Below, piece by piece: positions 25,712-35,763 of a stretch of 64,000 bases of DNA. Numbering within the stretch: position 1 is the first letter of the stretch; the number at the start of each line of letters is the position of its first letter. The position numbers and the translations under genes were made by a program. Origin of the DNA: JAOPZW01 sp963788935 (GTDB lineage Bacteria > Actinomycetota > Thermoleophilia > Solirubrobacterales > Solirubrobacteraceae); assembly GCA_963788935.1 (NCBI GenBank), contig CAWBIM010000011.1, forward strand, positions 4,020-68,019. Direction: 5' to 3'. The notes under the pieces were generated by a model that did not search any database, had not been told where the DNA came from, and saw only the letters and a program-made list of their open reading frames with translations.

Positions 25712-26055
25712 GGCCCCTCCTTGGTCGTGGGCTGGTCGTGACCGGCGTCGGCGATCCACGCGACGAGGACGTTGTCGGGGTGGTCGACGAGGTGGTCGCG
25801 GGCGAGGGCGTCGACGAGGTCGCGGTCGCCCCGCCGGTGGGCGGCGGCGATCGCGACGAGCTGGCGGTCGCGGGTGGTGGCCGCGACCTCGGCCGCCCGC
25901 GTCAGCAGGCGGTCGGCGTCGGGGGCGAACAGGGCCGCCGCGACGAGGACGAGCGGGTCGTCGCTCGTGCCCGCGGCCGCGACGATCGCGGCGACCGCCG
26001 CGTCGTCGCCGACCACGAGACGGCGGAGCAGGTCGCGGGGCTGGGTCGACGGCAT
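25708..26055 (-). CDS. Small helical hypothetical protein coupled to DUF4386
   Basis: 115 residues beginning MPSTQPRDLLRRLVVGDDAA. It is Ala/Asp-rich and mostly helical in appearance (LVAIAAAHRRGDRDLVDALA; ARDHLVDHPDNVLVAWIADA), resembling short repeat-like helical pairs of the kind seen in TPR or ankyrin-like proteins. No known family recognised. It overlaps the next gene by 4 nt. Its start lies 68 nt from the divergent AfsR-like gene, so a shared promoter region is likely. Confidence 0.65.
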   Translation of the reverse strand: MPSTQPRDLLRRLVVGDDAAVAAIVAAAGTSDDPLVLVAAALFAPDADRLLTRAAEVAATTRDRQLVAIAAAHRRGDRDLVDALARDHLVDHPDNVLVAWIADAGHDQPTTKEGP

Positions 26056-26123
26056 GGGGCGACCATCCCGGGCGGCGCTGACGCGGCCCTGACACCGCGC
26101 TGACGCGGACGTAGACTCGCGCC

Positions 26124-29100
26124 GTGCTCCGGATCTCGGTGCTCGGCCCGGTCGAGGTCACGCGCGACGCGCGGGCGCTCCCGGTGCCCGGCGGCCGGAC
26201 CGCGGAGCTGCTCGTCCGCCTCGCGCTGGAGGCCGGCGCGCCGGTCACGGCCGATCGCCTCCTCGACGACCTGTGGGGCGGCGCGGGCATCAGCCGCAAC
26301 GCGCTGCAGGCGATGGTCGCCCGGCTGCGCCGCGCCCTCGGCGACCCCGCCGCGGTCGAGCACGGCGACGCCGGCTACCGGCTCGCGGTCGCGCCCGACG
26401 CGGTCGACGCCCTACGCCTCCTCGCCGCGGCGCCCGAGGCGGCGCGGCGGCTCGGCGCGGGCGACGACGCCGGGGCGGCCGCACTCGCCGGCGAGGCGCT
26501 CGCCCCGCTCGGCGCCGAGCTGCTCCCCGCGGCGGGCGACTGGGCCGCCCCGTTCCGGGCCCGGCTCGAGGAGGCGCGCTCGACACTGCTCGAGACCCGC
26601 GCCGCGGCGCGGCTGCGCCTCGGCGAGGACGTCGTGGGCGAGCTCGAGGCGGCCGTCGCGGCGGCGCCGTACCAGGAGCGGCTGTGGGAGCTGTTGATCA
26701 CCGCGCTCTATGGCGCGGGCCGTCAGGCCGACGCGCTCGCCGCCTACCGCCGCGTCCGCGACCGGCTCGCCGGCGACCTCGGGCTCGAGCCCGGCCCCGG
26801 ACTGCGCGCCCTCGAGCGGCGGGTCCTCGACCACGACCCGGCGCTCGCCAGGAGCCGCGACCGCCGCCCCCGCCCCCGCGGCGGCCGCCCCACCGCCGCC
26901 CGCCGGCAACCTCCCGTCCCTCGCGCCCGCGCTCGTCGGCCGCGACGCCGAGCTCGACGGGCTGCAGGCCCTGCTCGCCGACCACCGCCTCGTCGAGGTC
27001 GTCGGCCCCGGCGGCATCGGCAAGACCGCGCTCGCCCTCGCCGCCGGCCGGGCGCTCGCGGCGACGCCGGGCGGCGTCTGGCTCGCGCGGCTCGAGGGCG
27101 CCCGGACGGCCGACGAGGTGCTCGACACCGTCGTCGCGGCGTTCGAGGTGACCGGCGGCGAGGCGGCGCTCCTCGAGCGGGTCCGGCGCGGCGGCGGGCT
27201 GCTCGTGCTCGACAACTGCGAGCACGTCGCCGACGCGGCCGCCACGCTCGCCGAGCGCCTGCTCGACGCCGCGCCCGCGCTGCGCGTCCTCGCCACGAGC
27301 CAGGCCGCGCTGGACGTCGACGGCGAGGTGCTCTTCGAGCTCGCACCGCTCGCGCTCGCCGACGCCGTCGAGCTCTTCACCCGCCGCGCGACGCGGGCCG
27401 GCGACCCCGACGAGGTCCACGAGCTGTGCCGCGCGCTCGACGGCCTGCCGCTCGCGATCGAGCTCGCCGCCGCCCGGACCCGGACGCTCCCGGTCGAGGA
27501 GATCGCGCGCCGCCTGGACGACCGCTTCGCCGTCCTGCACGACCCGACGAGCCGCAAGCCCGAGCGCCGTCGCGCGCTGCGGGCGACGATCGGCTGGAGC
27601 TACGACCTGCTGTTCCCCGACGACCAGCGCGGGCTCTGGGCGCTGGCCGCGTTCAGCGGCGGGGCGCCGCTCGCCGCGCTCGAGTCGGTCCTCGCGGCCC
27701 TCGACGTGCCGCCGGCCGCGGGGATCGACGTGATCGGCCGCCTCGCCGGCCGTTCGCTCGTGATCGTCGACGACGCCGCCCCCGCGCCCCGCTACCGCCT
27801 GCTCGACAGCATCCGCGCGTTCGCGCTCGAGGCGCTCGAGGCGGCGGGGCTGACCGCCCGCGCCCGCGACGCGCACGCCGCGTGGTACGCCGCCGCCGCG
27901 GCCGGGTCGACGGCGGGCGTGCGCAGCGCCCGCCAGGCCGAGCACCTCGCGTTCGCCCGGGCCGAACGCTCGAACATCGACGCCGCCCTCGCCTGGACCG
28001 CGGCGCACGACCCGCGGCGCGCGCTCGCCATCGTGGCCGGGTTCGGCTGGGCGTGGATCGTCCTCGGCGACAGCCGCGGCGCCCAGCGCCTCCTGACCGC
28101 GCTGGACGCCGCGGGCGACGCGGCGCCCGCGCGCGACCGGGCCGGCGCGCTGCTCCTCGCCGCCTGGATCGAGGCCTCGACCGGCCACCTCGAGCCCGCG
28201 CGCCGTCACGTCGCCGCCGCGGAGGCGATCGCCGAGGCGACCGGCGACGACGACCTCCGCGCCCGCGCCGCCTACCACCTCGCCTACGTCGTCTCCCACC
28301 ACGGGCAGTGGGAGGAGGCGCTCGCGCTGACCGCCCGCAGCCGCGCCCTCTACGACCCCCTCGACCGCCCGTGGGACCAGGCCGCCAACGCGCTGTTCGC
28401 CTCGCGCGCCGCGATCTCGGCCGGCGACCGGGCGCGGGCGCACGAGGCCCGCGACGAGGTCCAGCGGTGGCTCGCCGTCGTCGACGACCCGTGGCTGCAC
28501 GTGCGGCGCGATGCGATGCTGGGCGAGCTCGCGCGGGTCGAGCACCGCTTCGACGAGGCCGTCCGCCACGTCGCCCGAGCGGCCGAGACCTCGGCCCGGC
28601 TCGGGTTCCTGCAGACCGAGGCCTACCAGGTGTCGAGCCTCGGCCGGGCGCAGTGCCAGGCGGGCGACTACCCGGCGGGCGCGGCGACGCTCGAGCGCGC
28701 GATCGAGAAGGCCGAGCGCATCGGCGACGTGCGGCTCGCGGCGCTCGCGCGCGTGCACCTCGGCCGCGTGCGGCGCGCGCTCGGCGACACCGCGGGCGCG
28801 CGGGCGGCGCTCGAGGCGGCGGCGGCGTTCCACCGCGACGCGGGCGGCGGGGAGCAGGCCGCGCTCGGCGACTGCCTCCTCGCCGCGCTCGACGCCGAGG
28901 CCGGGGCGCCGGACGCGGAGGCGCGGCTCGGCGCGATCCTCGCGACGGCCCGCGCCGGCGGCGACGCGCCCGTCGAGGTCTTCGCGCTCGACGCGCTCGC
29001 CCGGCTCGCGGCCACCGCCGGCGACCACGCCGCCGCGGCGGGCCTGGCGGAGGCCGCCGACCGGCGCATGGCGGCCGCGGCGCACTTCGTCAGTGAGCGC

Positions 29101-29139
29101 GACCGGACCGACGCGCGCTCGCTCAGGCAGACCGCCTGA
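26124..29139 (+). CDS. AfsR/SARP-type STAND transcriptional regulator 1 (frameshifted)
   Basis: The N-terminus LRISVLGPVEVTRDARALPV opens an OmpR-like winged helix (about 1-90), followed by a bacterial transcriptional activation domain (BTAD; PYQERLWELLITALYGAGRQ). After one extra base near 26848 the frame resumes with an ATP-binding NB-ARC-type domain: VGPGGIGKTALALAAGRAL (Walker A) and GGLLVLDNCEHV (Walker B). The C-terminal half is a TPR-like helical array (QWEEALALTARSRALYDPLD; IEKAERIGDVRLAALARVHL). About 1,000 residues. SARP-STAND proteins activate nearby genes after ligand-driven oligomerisation; the divergent DUF4386 operon is the obvious candidate target. Its 3' end overlaps the opposing EamA gene by 17 nt. 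Confidence 0.88.
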
Positions 29140-30064
29140 GGCGCCGGTCGCCGCGCCCGTTGAGCACGACGAACGCGGCGAGGCCCACCATCACGATCGC
29201 GATCCCGGCGACCTGGCGGGCGTTGACGACCTCGCCGAGGAGCAGGAACGACCAGACGACCGCGAGCGCCGGCTGGGCGACCTGCGCGATGCCGATCGTG
29301 CCGATCTGGATCGTCTTCTGGGCGTAGACGAGCAGCCCCTGGGCCGCGACCCCGCTCGTGAAGGTGAGGATCAGCATGTACGTCCAGCCCGTGCCGCTCA
29401 GCCCGAACACGTCGCCGTTCACGACCGCCAGCGGCAGCACCGCGACGGCCGCGATCGGGCAGATCGTGGCCATGAACGTCGTCACGTCCATGTCGCGCCG
29501 GAAGCGCTTCGTCGACGCGACGTAGCCGACGAGCAGCAGCATCGCGACCAGGCCGAACACGTTGCCCTCCAGCGAGGCGTCGCCGTTGGCCGGCGCGCTG
29601 AAGAGGACGAGCGCGACGCCGCCGAACGCGAGCACCGCGAACGCCAGCGCCCGGCGGTCGAGGTACTCCGCGAACAGCCACGCGCCGACCGGGACGATGA
29701 AGAACGGCGCGAGCGAGCCGATCAGCGCGGCGTTCGCGACGCTGTTGTGCGTTGCTCCGGCGAAGAAGACCGCGAGGTTCAGGCCGAAGAAGACGCCGGG
29801 GACGAGGACGCGGCGCACGTCGCGCAGCGTGACCCGCCGCCCCGTGCTCCACAGCACGGCGTTCCACACGACGCTGACCGTCACCATCCGCCAGAAGGCG
29901 ACGAGGACGCCCGGCGACTCGGCGCGCTTGACGAGCGTCGAGCTCAACGAGAACCCGACGACGAGCCCGACGACCGCGAGCACCCCGAGGGTCCGCGCGC
30001 TGGGAACGCCGAGGCGGGCCGGCGGGTCGACCGGCGGGTCTGCGGCGTGCGGCGCGGCGCTCAC
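29123..30064 (-). CDS. EamA (DMT superfamily) transporter
   Basis: 313 residues with about ten transmembrane helices in two EamA repeats (helix segments LGVLAVVGLVVGFSLSSTLV; VPGVFFGLNLAVFFAGA; GTIGIAQVAQPALAVVWSFL). The GEVVNARQVAGIAIVMVGLA block is the typical end of the second repeat. Substrates of such transporters range from amino acids to metabolites and cannot be told from sequence. It is downstream of the response regulator on the same strand with a 39-nt gap, so it may belong to that operon. Confidence 0.88.
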   Translation of the reverse strand: MSAAPHAADPPVDPPARLGVPSARTLGVLAVVGLVVGFSLSSTLVKRAESPGVLVAFWRMVTVSVVWNAVLWSTGRRVTLRDVRRVLVPGVFFGLNLAVFFAGATHNSVANAALIGSLAPFFIVPVGAWLFAEYLDRRALAFAVLAFGGVALVLFSAPANGDASLEGNVFGLVAMLLLVGYVASTKRFRRDMDVTTFMATICPIAAVAVLPLAVVNGDVFGLSGTGWTYMLILTFTSGVAAQGLLVYAQKTIQIGTIGIAQVAQPALAVVWSFLLLGEVVNARQVAGIAIVMVGLAAFVVLNGRGDRRLRRSA

Positions 30065-30103
30065 CCGAGCACACTATCCGCGGCCGCGACGCCGTCGCCG
30101 GCG

Positions 30104-30769
30104 CTACTCGGGCGCGCCCGGGACGACGAGGCCCGATTCGTAGGCGAGCACGACGGCCTGGACGCGGTCGCGCAGCCCGAGCTTGCCGAGCACGTGGGCG
30201 ACGTGGGTCTTCACCGTCGTGTCGCCGAGCACGAGCGTCTCGGCGATCTCGGCGTTCGACAGGCCGCGGGCGAGCAGGCGCAGGACCTCGAGCTCGCGCG
30301 GGGTCAGCTCGTCGAGCGCGCTCGGCTGCGTCCGGCGCTGCTGCGGGCCGAAGCGGGCGAACTCCTCGATCAGGCGGCGCGTGACGGTCGGGGCGAGCAG
30401 CGCCTCGCCGTCCGCGACCGCGCGGATGCCGTCGGCGAGCTGCTCGGGCGGCGTGTCCTTGAGCAGGAACCCGCTCGCCCCGGCCTGGAGCGCGTCGTAG
30501 ACGTACTCGTCGAGGTCGTAGGTCGTGAGGACGAGCACGCGGGTCGGGTGCGCGGCGGTGATCGCGCGGGTCGCGGCGATGCCGTCGAGCCGCGGCATCC
30601 GGATGTCCATCAGGACCACGTCGGGCTCGAGGCGCCCGACGCCGTGGACGGCCTCCTCGCCGTTGGAGGCCTCGCCCACGACCTCGATGTCGGCGTGGCT
30701 CTCGAGCACGAGCCGGAAGCCGGCCCGCACGAGCGACTGGTCGTCGGCGAGCAGGACGCGGACGCTCAC
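30104..30769 (-). CDS. NarL/FixJ-family response regulator
   Basis: 221 residues from a GTG at 30769. The receiver is intact: RVLLADDQSLVRAGFRLVLE (acidic pair), DVVLMDIRMPRLDGIAATRA (phosphoacceptor Asp) and GFLLKDTPPEQL (Lys). The C-terminal LuxR-type HTH is LTPRELEVLRLLARGLSNAE then IAETLVLGDTTVKTHV. Its start overlaps the stop of the kinase gene (GTGA), so it is the cognate regulator of that kinase. It is strikingly similar to the response regulator at 56596-57288. Targets may include the EamA gene downstream. Confidence 0.95.
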   Translation of the reverse strand: MSVRVLLADDQSLVRAGFRLVLESHADIEVVGEASNGEEAVHGVGRLEPDVVLMDIRMPRLDGIAATRAITAAHPTRVLVLTTYDLDEYVYDALQAGASGFLLKDTPPEQLADGIRAVADGEALLAPTVTRRLIEEFARFGPQQRRTQPSALDELTPRELEVLRLLARGLSNAEIAETLVLGDTTVKTHVAHVLGKLGLRDRVQAVVLAYESGLVVPGAPE

Positions 30770-32787
30770 GCGCCCCCGATCGGCAGGCGGGCGCGCAGGC
30801 GGAAGCCGCCCGTCGGGCGCCGGCCGACGTCGAGCGTGCCGCCGTAGAGGGCGACGCGCTCGCGGATCCCGATCAGCCCGTGGCCGCCGCCGGTCGCGGT
30901 GGCCGATCCCGCGCGCGCCGCGGCGGCCGCCGCGCCGTCGTCGGCCACCTCGACCTCGACGGCATGGCGGGCGTAGCGGACGACGACCTCGGCGCGGGCG
31001 CCGGCGGCGTGCTTGGACGCGTTCGTCAGGGCCTCCTGCACGATGCGGTAGGCGGCGAGATCGACGCCGCCGGGCAGCGTCGCGGGCTCGCCCTCGACGC
31101 GCAGCTCGACCGGCTGGCCCGCGTCGCGGGCGCGGGCGGCGAGCGCGCCGACGTGCGCGAGGCTCGGCGGCGCGGCCTCGGCCGCGGGGTCGTCGAGCGG
31201 CCCGACGAGCCGGCCGAGCTCGGCGAGGCCCTCGCGCGCGATCGCGGCCACGAGCTCCGCGCAGCGGATCGTGCGCTCGGGGTCGCGCTCGGCGATGCCG
31301 TCCGCCCCGGCGGCCTGGATCGCGATGACGCTGATGCTGTGCGCGACGGCGTCGTGCAGCTCCCGGGCGACGCGCATCCGCTCGGCGGTCACGGCCGCGC
31401 GCGCGTCGCGGGTGCGGGCGTGCTCGGCGCGAACGGCCTCGTCGCGCCCCTGGCTCGTGAGCGCCCGGTGGCCGCTGACGACCCGCCCGACGGTCCACGG
31501 GGCCGCGACGCCGCCGAGCAGGGCGGCGACGATCCCGTCGGGGTAGAAGATCGCGGCGTGGACGGCGGCGCCCGCGACGGCGCCGGCCAGCCCGGCGATC
31601 GCGAAGCGGCGCCCGGTGTAGGCGCCGATCGCGTACGTGGCCAGGACGACGGCCGCGATGTCGAGGACCGGGAACTCGTCGAGGTCGAGCAGCGTGCTCT
31701 GCACCGCCAGCGCCGCGAGCAGCGCGGCGCCGGCGGCGAGCGGGTGGCGGCGGCGCGGCAGCAGCGCGGCGGCGACGGGCACGGCGGTGAGCGCGGCGAG
31801 CACCCGGTCGCCGGCGGGCACGGTGAGCACGAGCTCGAGCGCGAGGCCGGCGAGCACGGCGCCCGCGGCGAGCCGGTCGGCGGCGCGCTCGCCGAGACGA
31901 AGCGCCCCGCGACGCCGGTCGCCGGGCGGGTCCGCGGCGACGGCCGGCGGCTCGGGGTACGCGGGCGCGGCGGCGGTTCCCGGGCGCGTGACGGAGGGCG
32001 TGCGCGGCGCCGCCTGGCCGTCGCGGCGGAGGATCCCGAGCACCCGCCGGACGTCGGCGAGCGCGTCGCGAGCCGTCGCGGCGATGTGCGCCAGCGCGGC
32101 CCGCGCCGCGGCGGTGTCGCCGGCGCGCAGCGTGTCCGGCACGGCATCGGCGCGCGCGGCGATGTCGCGCAGGCGTCCCGCGATCGCGCGCTGGAGGTCG
32201 CCGGCGATGCGCATCCGCTCCTCCTCCGCCGCGGCGCGGGCCTCGCGGTCACGGTCGCGGGCGAGGCGGCGCGTGCGCTCGGCGAAGCGCTGCTGCAGGA
32301 GCGCCTGGCCGCGCACCCACCGCCCGACGACGGCGGGGAAGGAGACGGCGACGAGCGTGAGCGCGACATGGCCCGGCGAGCGCACGGCCGGGTCGGCGAC
32401 GACCCGCGCGACGGCCGCGAGGACGACGCCGGCCGCGGCGCCGGCGACACCGGCGCGGCCCTCGGCGTAGCGGCCGGCCGAGTAGAGCGCGATCGCGAGG
32501 ACGACGAGCGGCGTGACGGTCTCGCCCACGAGGAACCCGTCGAGGGCCGCCTGGCCGAGCAGGGCCGCGACGATCGCGGCGAGCGGGACCAGCGGGCGCG
32601 AGCGGCGCCAGGCGAGCGGCAGCGTGCCGGCGACGACGGCGATCGCGCTGACGGTGCGGTCGTCGCCCGCGCCGATGGACGCGGTCAGCACCTCCGCGAG
32701 GCCGGCGGCGGCCAGGAGCCCCGCGGCGGCCGCGTCGGCCGCAGGCCCGCGGCCGAGCCGCGCGAGGATCCGGTGCAGTCCGCTCAC
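30766..32787 (-). CDS. NarX-like sensor histidine kinase with a tandem, degenerate first half
   Basis: 673 residues from a GTG at 32787. The protein contains two sensor-kinase halves in tandem. The first has about five helices and a DHp-like segment, ERMRIAGDLQRAIAGRLRDI, in which the phosphoacceptor His is replaced by Gln. It has no ATPase domain. The second half has its own membrane segment (LALELVLTVPAG to FAIAGLAGAVAGAAVHAAIF), a real HisKA_3 helix ERMRVARELHDAVAHSISVI, and a full HATPase: AAYRIVQEALTNASKHAAG (N box) and VADDGAAAA...GHGLIGIRERV. Only the second half should be catalytic. Coupled to the response regulator at 30104. Confidence 0.9.
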   Translation of the reverse strand: MSGLHRILARLGRGPAADAAAAGLLAAAGLAEVLTASIGAGDDRTVSAIAVVAGTLPLAWRRSRPLVPLAAIVAALLGQAALDGFLVGETVTPLVVLAIALYSAGRYAEGRAGVAGAAAGVVLAAVARVVADPAVRSPGHVALTLVAVSFPAVVGRWVRGQALLQQRFAERTRRLARDRDREARAAAEEERMRIAGDLQRAIAGRLRDIAARADAVPDTLRAGDTAAARAALAHIAATARDALADVRRVLGILRRDGQAAPRTPSVTRPGTAAAPAYPEPPAVAADPPGDRRRGALRLGERAADRLAAGAVLAGLALELVLTVPAGDRVLAALTAVPVAAALLPRRRHPLAAGAALLAALAVQSTLLDLDEFPVLDIAAVVLATYAIGAYTGRRFAIAGLAGAVAGAAVHAAIFYPDGIVAALLGGVAAPWTVGRVVSGHRALTSQGRDEAVRAEHARTRDARAAVTAERMRVARELHDAVAHSISVIAIQAAGADGIAERDPERTIRCAELVAAIAREGLAELGRLVGPLDDPAAEAAPPSLAHVGALAARARDAGQPVELRVEGEPATLPGGVDLAAYRIVQEALTNASKHAAGARAEVVVRYARHAVEVEVADDGAAAAAARAGSATATGGGHGLIGIRERVALYGGTLDVGRRPTGGFRLRARLPIGGA

Positions 32788-32957
32788 CGCCCCGGACGGT
32801 AACGCGGCCGGGGCCGGCCTTCGTCCGCCGCGGTGAGGAAGCGCGCCTCCTCCGCGAGGAGGAGATGCGCCGCGGCGCCGCCCGCGCGGACGACCCCCGG
32901 TTCGCCGTCGCGGCCGACGACGAACGGCCGCCGGCCCGGGAGCCTTCCGGGCGTCAT
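32784..32957 (-). CDS. Possible small protein translationally coupled to the kinase
   Basis: A 57-residue ORF, MTPGRLPGRRPFVVGRDGEP onward, ends in a TGA that overlaps the kinase GTG (GTGA). That coupling and the mixed composition (LLLAEEARFLTAADEGRP) favour a real leader gene. Against it, its ATG overlaps the ATG of the divergent DUF2269 gene, leaving no room for a promoter of its own. Confidence 0.35.
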   Translation of the reverse strand: MTPGRLPGRRPFVVGRDGEPGVVRAGGAAAHLLLAEEARFLTAADEGRPRPRYRPGR

Positions 32958-33492
32958 GAACGCCGCTCCTTCCTCCACCCGTCCGCCCCGCCGCCTCGCG
33001 CCCGGCACGCGTCGCGCCGTCCTGACCGTGCACATCGTGTCGTCCGTCGGGCTGCTCGGCTCGTGCGCGGCGATCGTCGCGCTCAACGTGCGCGCGGCGA
33101 CGACCTCCGACCCGCAACTCGCCGGCGCCGCGTACGAGCTGCTCGGGATGTTCCCGACGCTCTTCGGCATCCCGCTGAGCCTGACCTCGCTCGCCTCCGG
33201 GATCGCGCTCGGGCTCGGCTCGAAGTGGGGCGTCCTGCGCTACCGCTGGGTCACCGCGAAGCTCGTCCTGATCCTGTCGGTGATCGGCGTCGGGGCGTTC
33301 GTCCTCGGGCCGCAGACCAGCGCCATGGCGCAGACCGGCGACGGCTCGACCACCGCGTTGATCGTCGGCAGCGGCTGGGACGTCCTCGCCCTGTGCACGG
33401 CGTCGTGGCTGTCCGTCTTCAAGCCCGGCCGCGCGCGCGACCGCCGTGCGCCGCGCCGGGCCGCCGCGTCCGTCCCCGCCCGCGCCGCCTGA
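32956..33492 (+). CDS. DUF2269-like integral membrane protein
   Basis: 178 residues from the ATG at 32956. A basic N-terminus is followed by four transmembrane helices (VLTVHIVSSVGLLGSCAAIV; LFGIPLSLTSLASGIALGLG; WVTAKLVLILSVIGVGAFVL; DVLALCTASWLSVFKPG). The early HIVSSVGLLG carries a His that is typical of DUF2269-like small membrane proteins, possibly heme- or quinone-related. The MMPL gene starts 16 nt after its stop, so they are likely co-transcribed. Confidence 0.75.
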   Translation: MNAAPSSTRPPRRLAPGTRRAVLTVHIVSSVGLLGSCAAIVALNVRAATTSDPQLAGAAYELLGMFPTLFGIPLSLTSLASGIALGLGSKWGVLRYRWVTAKLVLILSVIGVGAFVLGPQTSAMAQTGDGSTTALIVGSGWDVLALCTASWLSVFKPGRARDRRAPRRAAASVPARAA

Positions 33493-33508
33493 CCGAAGGG
33501 AGCCTCCC

Positions 33509-35662
33509 GTGTCCGCCCTGACCCGCTGGGTCCTCGCCCACAAGCGCACCGTCGTCCTGCTCTGGCTGCTCCTGGCGATCGCCGGGGCCATGGCCGCCGG
33601 CCCGGCGTCGCGCGCGCTCGACCCCGAGTTCTCCGTCCCGAACCGCGAGGGCTGGGAGACGAACGTCGCCATCGCCCAGCGCTACGGCGGCACCGGCGGC
33701 GACAGCGCGCCGCTGCTGCCGGTCGTCACGCTGGCGCCCGGCACGACGGTCGACGCGCCGGCCGTCCGCGCCGATCTGCGGCGCCTCGACGCCCGCCTCG
33801 CCCGGGCGCTCCCCGGCGCACGGATCGCGTCGTTCGCCTCGACGGGCGACCGCGCCTTCGTCTCGCGCGACCGCCGCACCACGTTCGCGATGATCCACCC
33901 GCGGCCTGACCCCGACGCGACGTTCGGGGAGAACCCGCGCGCCGAGCGCGCCGCCCGCGCGGCACTGGCCGGCGTCACGGTCGGCGGGCGCCCCGTGCGC
34001 CTGACGGGCTTCGACGCGCTCGCCGACGAGAGCGGCAGCGGGGGCGGCGGCCCGGGCGTCCTGCTCGAGGCCGTGCTCGGCGCCGCCGGCGCGCTCGTCG
34101 TGCTCGGCTTCGTGTTCGCGTCGTTCCTCGCCGTCGTCCCGCTGGTGATGGCCGTCGTCGCGATCCTGACGACGTTCCTCGCGCTCCTCGGCCTCACCCA
34201 GGTCACCTCGGTGTCGCCGATCGTGCAGTTCCTGATCGCGCTGATCGGCCTGGGCGTGGCGATCGACTACGCGCTGCTGATCGTGTCGCGCTGGCGCGAG
34301 GAGCGCGCCCACGGCCGCACGGGCGACGACGCCGTCCAGCACGCGATGGAGACCGCGGGCCGTGCCGTCGTGTTCAGCGGCGTGACCGTCGCGATCGGGC
34401 TGCTGGCGCTGATCGCGCTGCCGCTGCCGTTCCTGCGCTCGATGGGCTACGGCGGGATGCTCATCCCGCTCGTCTCGACGCTCGTCGCGATCACGCTGCT
34501 GCCGGTCGTCCTGGCGACCGTCGGGCCCCGGCTGGACTGGCCGCACCGCCGCACGGACGACCGCGCCAGCCGCGCGTGGACGCGCTGGGCGACCCTCGTC
34601 GCCGGCCGGCGCTGGGTCGCGGCCGTCGGCGGCCTGACCGTCGCGGCGGCGCTCGCCTTCGCCGCGACCGACCTGCAGCTCGGCAGCGGCGACGCCGACA
34701 CGATCGCCCGCTCGGGCGACGCGCGCCAGGGCCTCGTCGCGCTCGAGCGGTCCGGGATCGGCGAGGGCGCCCTGCTGCCCCACGAGATCCTGGTGGCGCG
34801 CGCGGGCGACGCCGGCCGGGTGACCGCCGCCGTGCGCGCCGTGCCCGGCGTCCACGGGGCCGTCGCCCCCGACGGCGCGGCCTGGCGGCGCGGCGGGTCG
34901 GCGATCGTCGAGGCCGTGCCGCGCCCGGACAGCGGCTCGGGGGCCGGCGGGCGCACGCTCGACGGCGTCCGCGACACGGCCCACGCCGCCGCGCCCGGGA
35001 CGCGCGTGGGCGGGCAGCCGGCGGCGAACGCCGACTTCGTCGACGCGGTCTACGGCAGCTTCCCGCTGATGATCGCGCTCATCACGATCACGACGTTCGT
35101 GCTCCTCGCCCGGGCGTTCCGCTCGCTCCTGCTGCCGGCCAAGGCGATCCTGCTGAACATCCTCAGCGTCGCCGCGGCGTGGGGCGTGCTCGTGCTCGTC
35201 TGGCAGCACGGGTATGGCTCGGAGGCCATCTGGGGCATCCAGGCGACCGGCTCGATCCCGTCGTGGATGCCGCTCATGGTGTTCGCGTTCCTGTTCGGCC
35301 TGTCGATGGACTACGAGGTCTTCATCCTCAGCCGGATGCGCGAGGAGTACGACCGGACGGGCTCGACCGAGACCGCCGTCGTCCAGGGCATCGGGCGGAC
35401 CGGGCGGCTCGTGACGAGTGCGGCGCTGATCCTGTTCCTCTCCTTCGCGTCGATGGCCTCCGGGCCGGACACCGACGTGAAGATGCTGGCGACAGGGCTC
35501 GCGGCCGGGATCCTGCTCGACGCAACGGTGATCCGCGCGCTGATCGTGCCCGCGGTCATCGCGCTCATGGGCCGCTGGAACTGGTGGCTGCCGCGCTGGC
35601 CCGCCCGCGTCCTGCGCGTCGAGCCGTCGCGGCTGGCGGCGGCCCCAGCTCGCCGGGGGTGA
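33509..35662 (+). CDS. MMPL-family RND-like transporter
   Basis: 717 residues from a GTG at 33509, preceded by GAAGGGAGCC as ribosome-binding site. Two symmetrical halves each have a large extracytoplasmic loop and a bundle of helices: helix 1 TVVLLWLLLAIAGAMAAG; first-half FLIALIGLGVAIDYALLIVS with RWREE; second-half FAFLFGLSMDYEVFILSRMR with EEYDRTGS. The paired GxxxDY(A/E) segments carry the proton-relay Asp residues of MMPL and RND proteins. Actinobacterial MMPL proteins export lipids, siderophores or drugs; the cargo here is unknown. Length is typical of the short (SCO-type) members. Confidence 0.93.
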   Translation: MSALTRWVLAHKRTVVLLWLLLAIAGAMAAGPASRALDPEFSVPNREGWETNVAIAQRYGGTGGDSAPLLPVVTLAPGTTVDAPAVRADLRRLDARLARALPGARIASFASTGDRAFVSRDRRTTFAMIHPRPDPDATFGENPRAERAARAALAGVTVGGRPVRLTGFDALADESGSGGGGPGVLLEAVLGAAGALVVLGFVFASFLAVVPLVMAVVAILTTFLALLGLTQVTSVSPIVQFLIALIGLGVAIDYALLIVSRWREERAHGRTGDDAVQHAMETAGRAVVFSGVTVAIGLLALIALPLPFLRSMGYGGMLIPLVSTLVAITLLPVVLATVGPRLDWPHRRTDDRASRAWTRWATLVAGRRWVAAVGGLTVAAALAFAATDLQLGSGDADTIARSGDARQGLVALERSGIGEGALLPHEILVARAGDAGRVTAAVRAVPGVHGAVAPDGAAWRRGGSAIVEAVPRPDSGSGAGGRTLDGVRDTAHAAAPGTRVGGQPAANADFVDAVYGSFPLMIALITITTFVLLARAFRSLLLPAKAILLNILSVAAAWGVLVLVWQHGYGSEAIWGIQATGSIPSWMPLMVFAFLFGLSMDYEVFILSRMREEYDRTGSTETAVVQGIGRTGRLVTSAALILFLSFASMASGPDTDVKMLATGLAAGILLDATVIRALIVPAVIALMGRWNWWLPRWPARVLRVEPSRLAAAPARRG

Positions 35663-35763
35663 TCGCGTACGGCGTGGTCAGCCGGCCGGAGAGAACTGCA
35701 GCAACCACGAGCGTTGGCCGTCGCGATGCCCTTCGCGAGCGCCGAGCCCGTAGGGTCGCCGTC

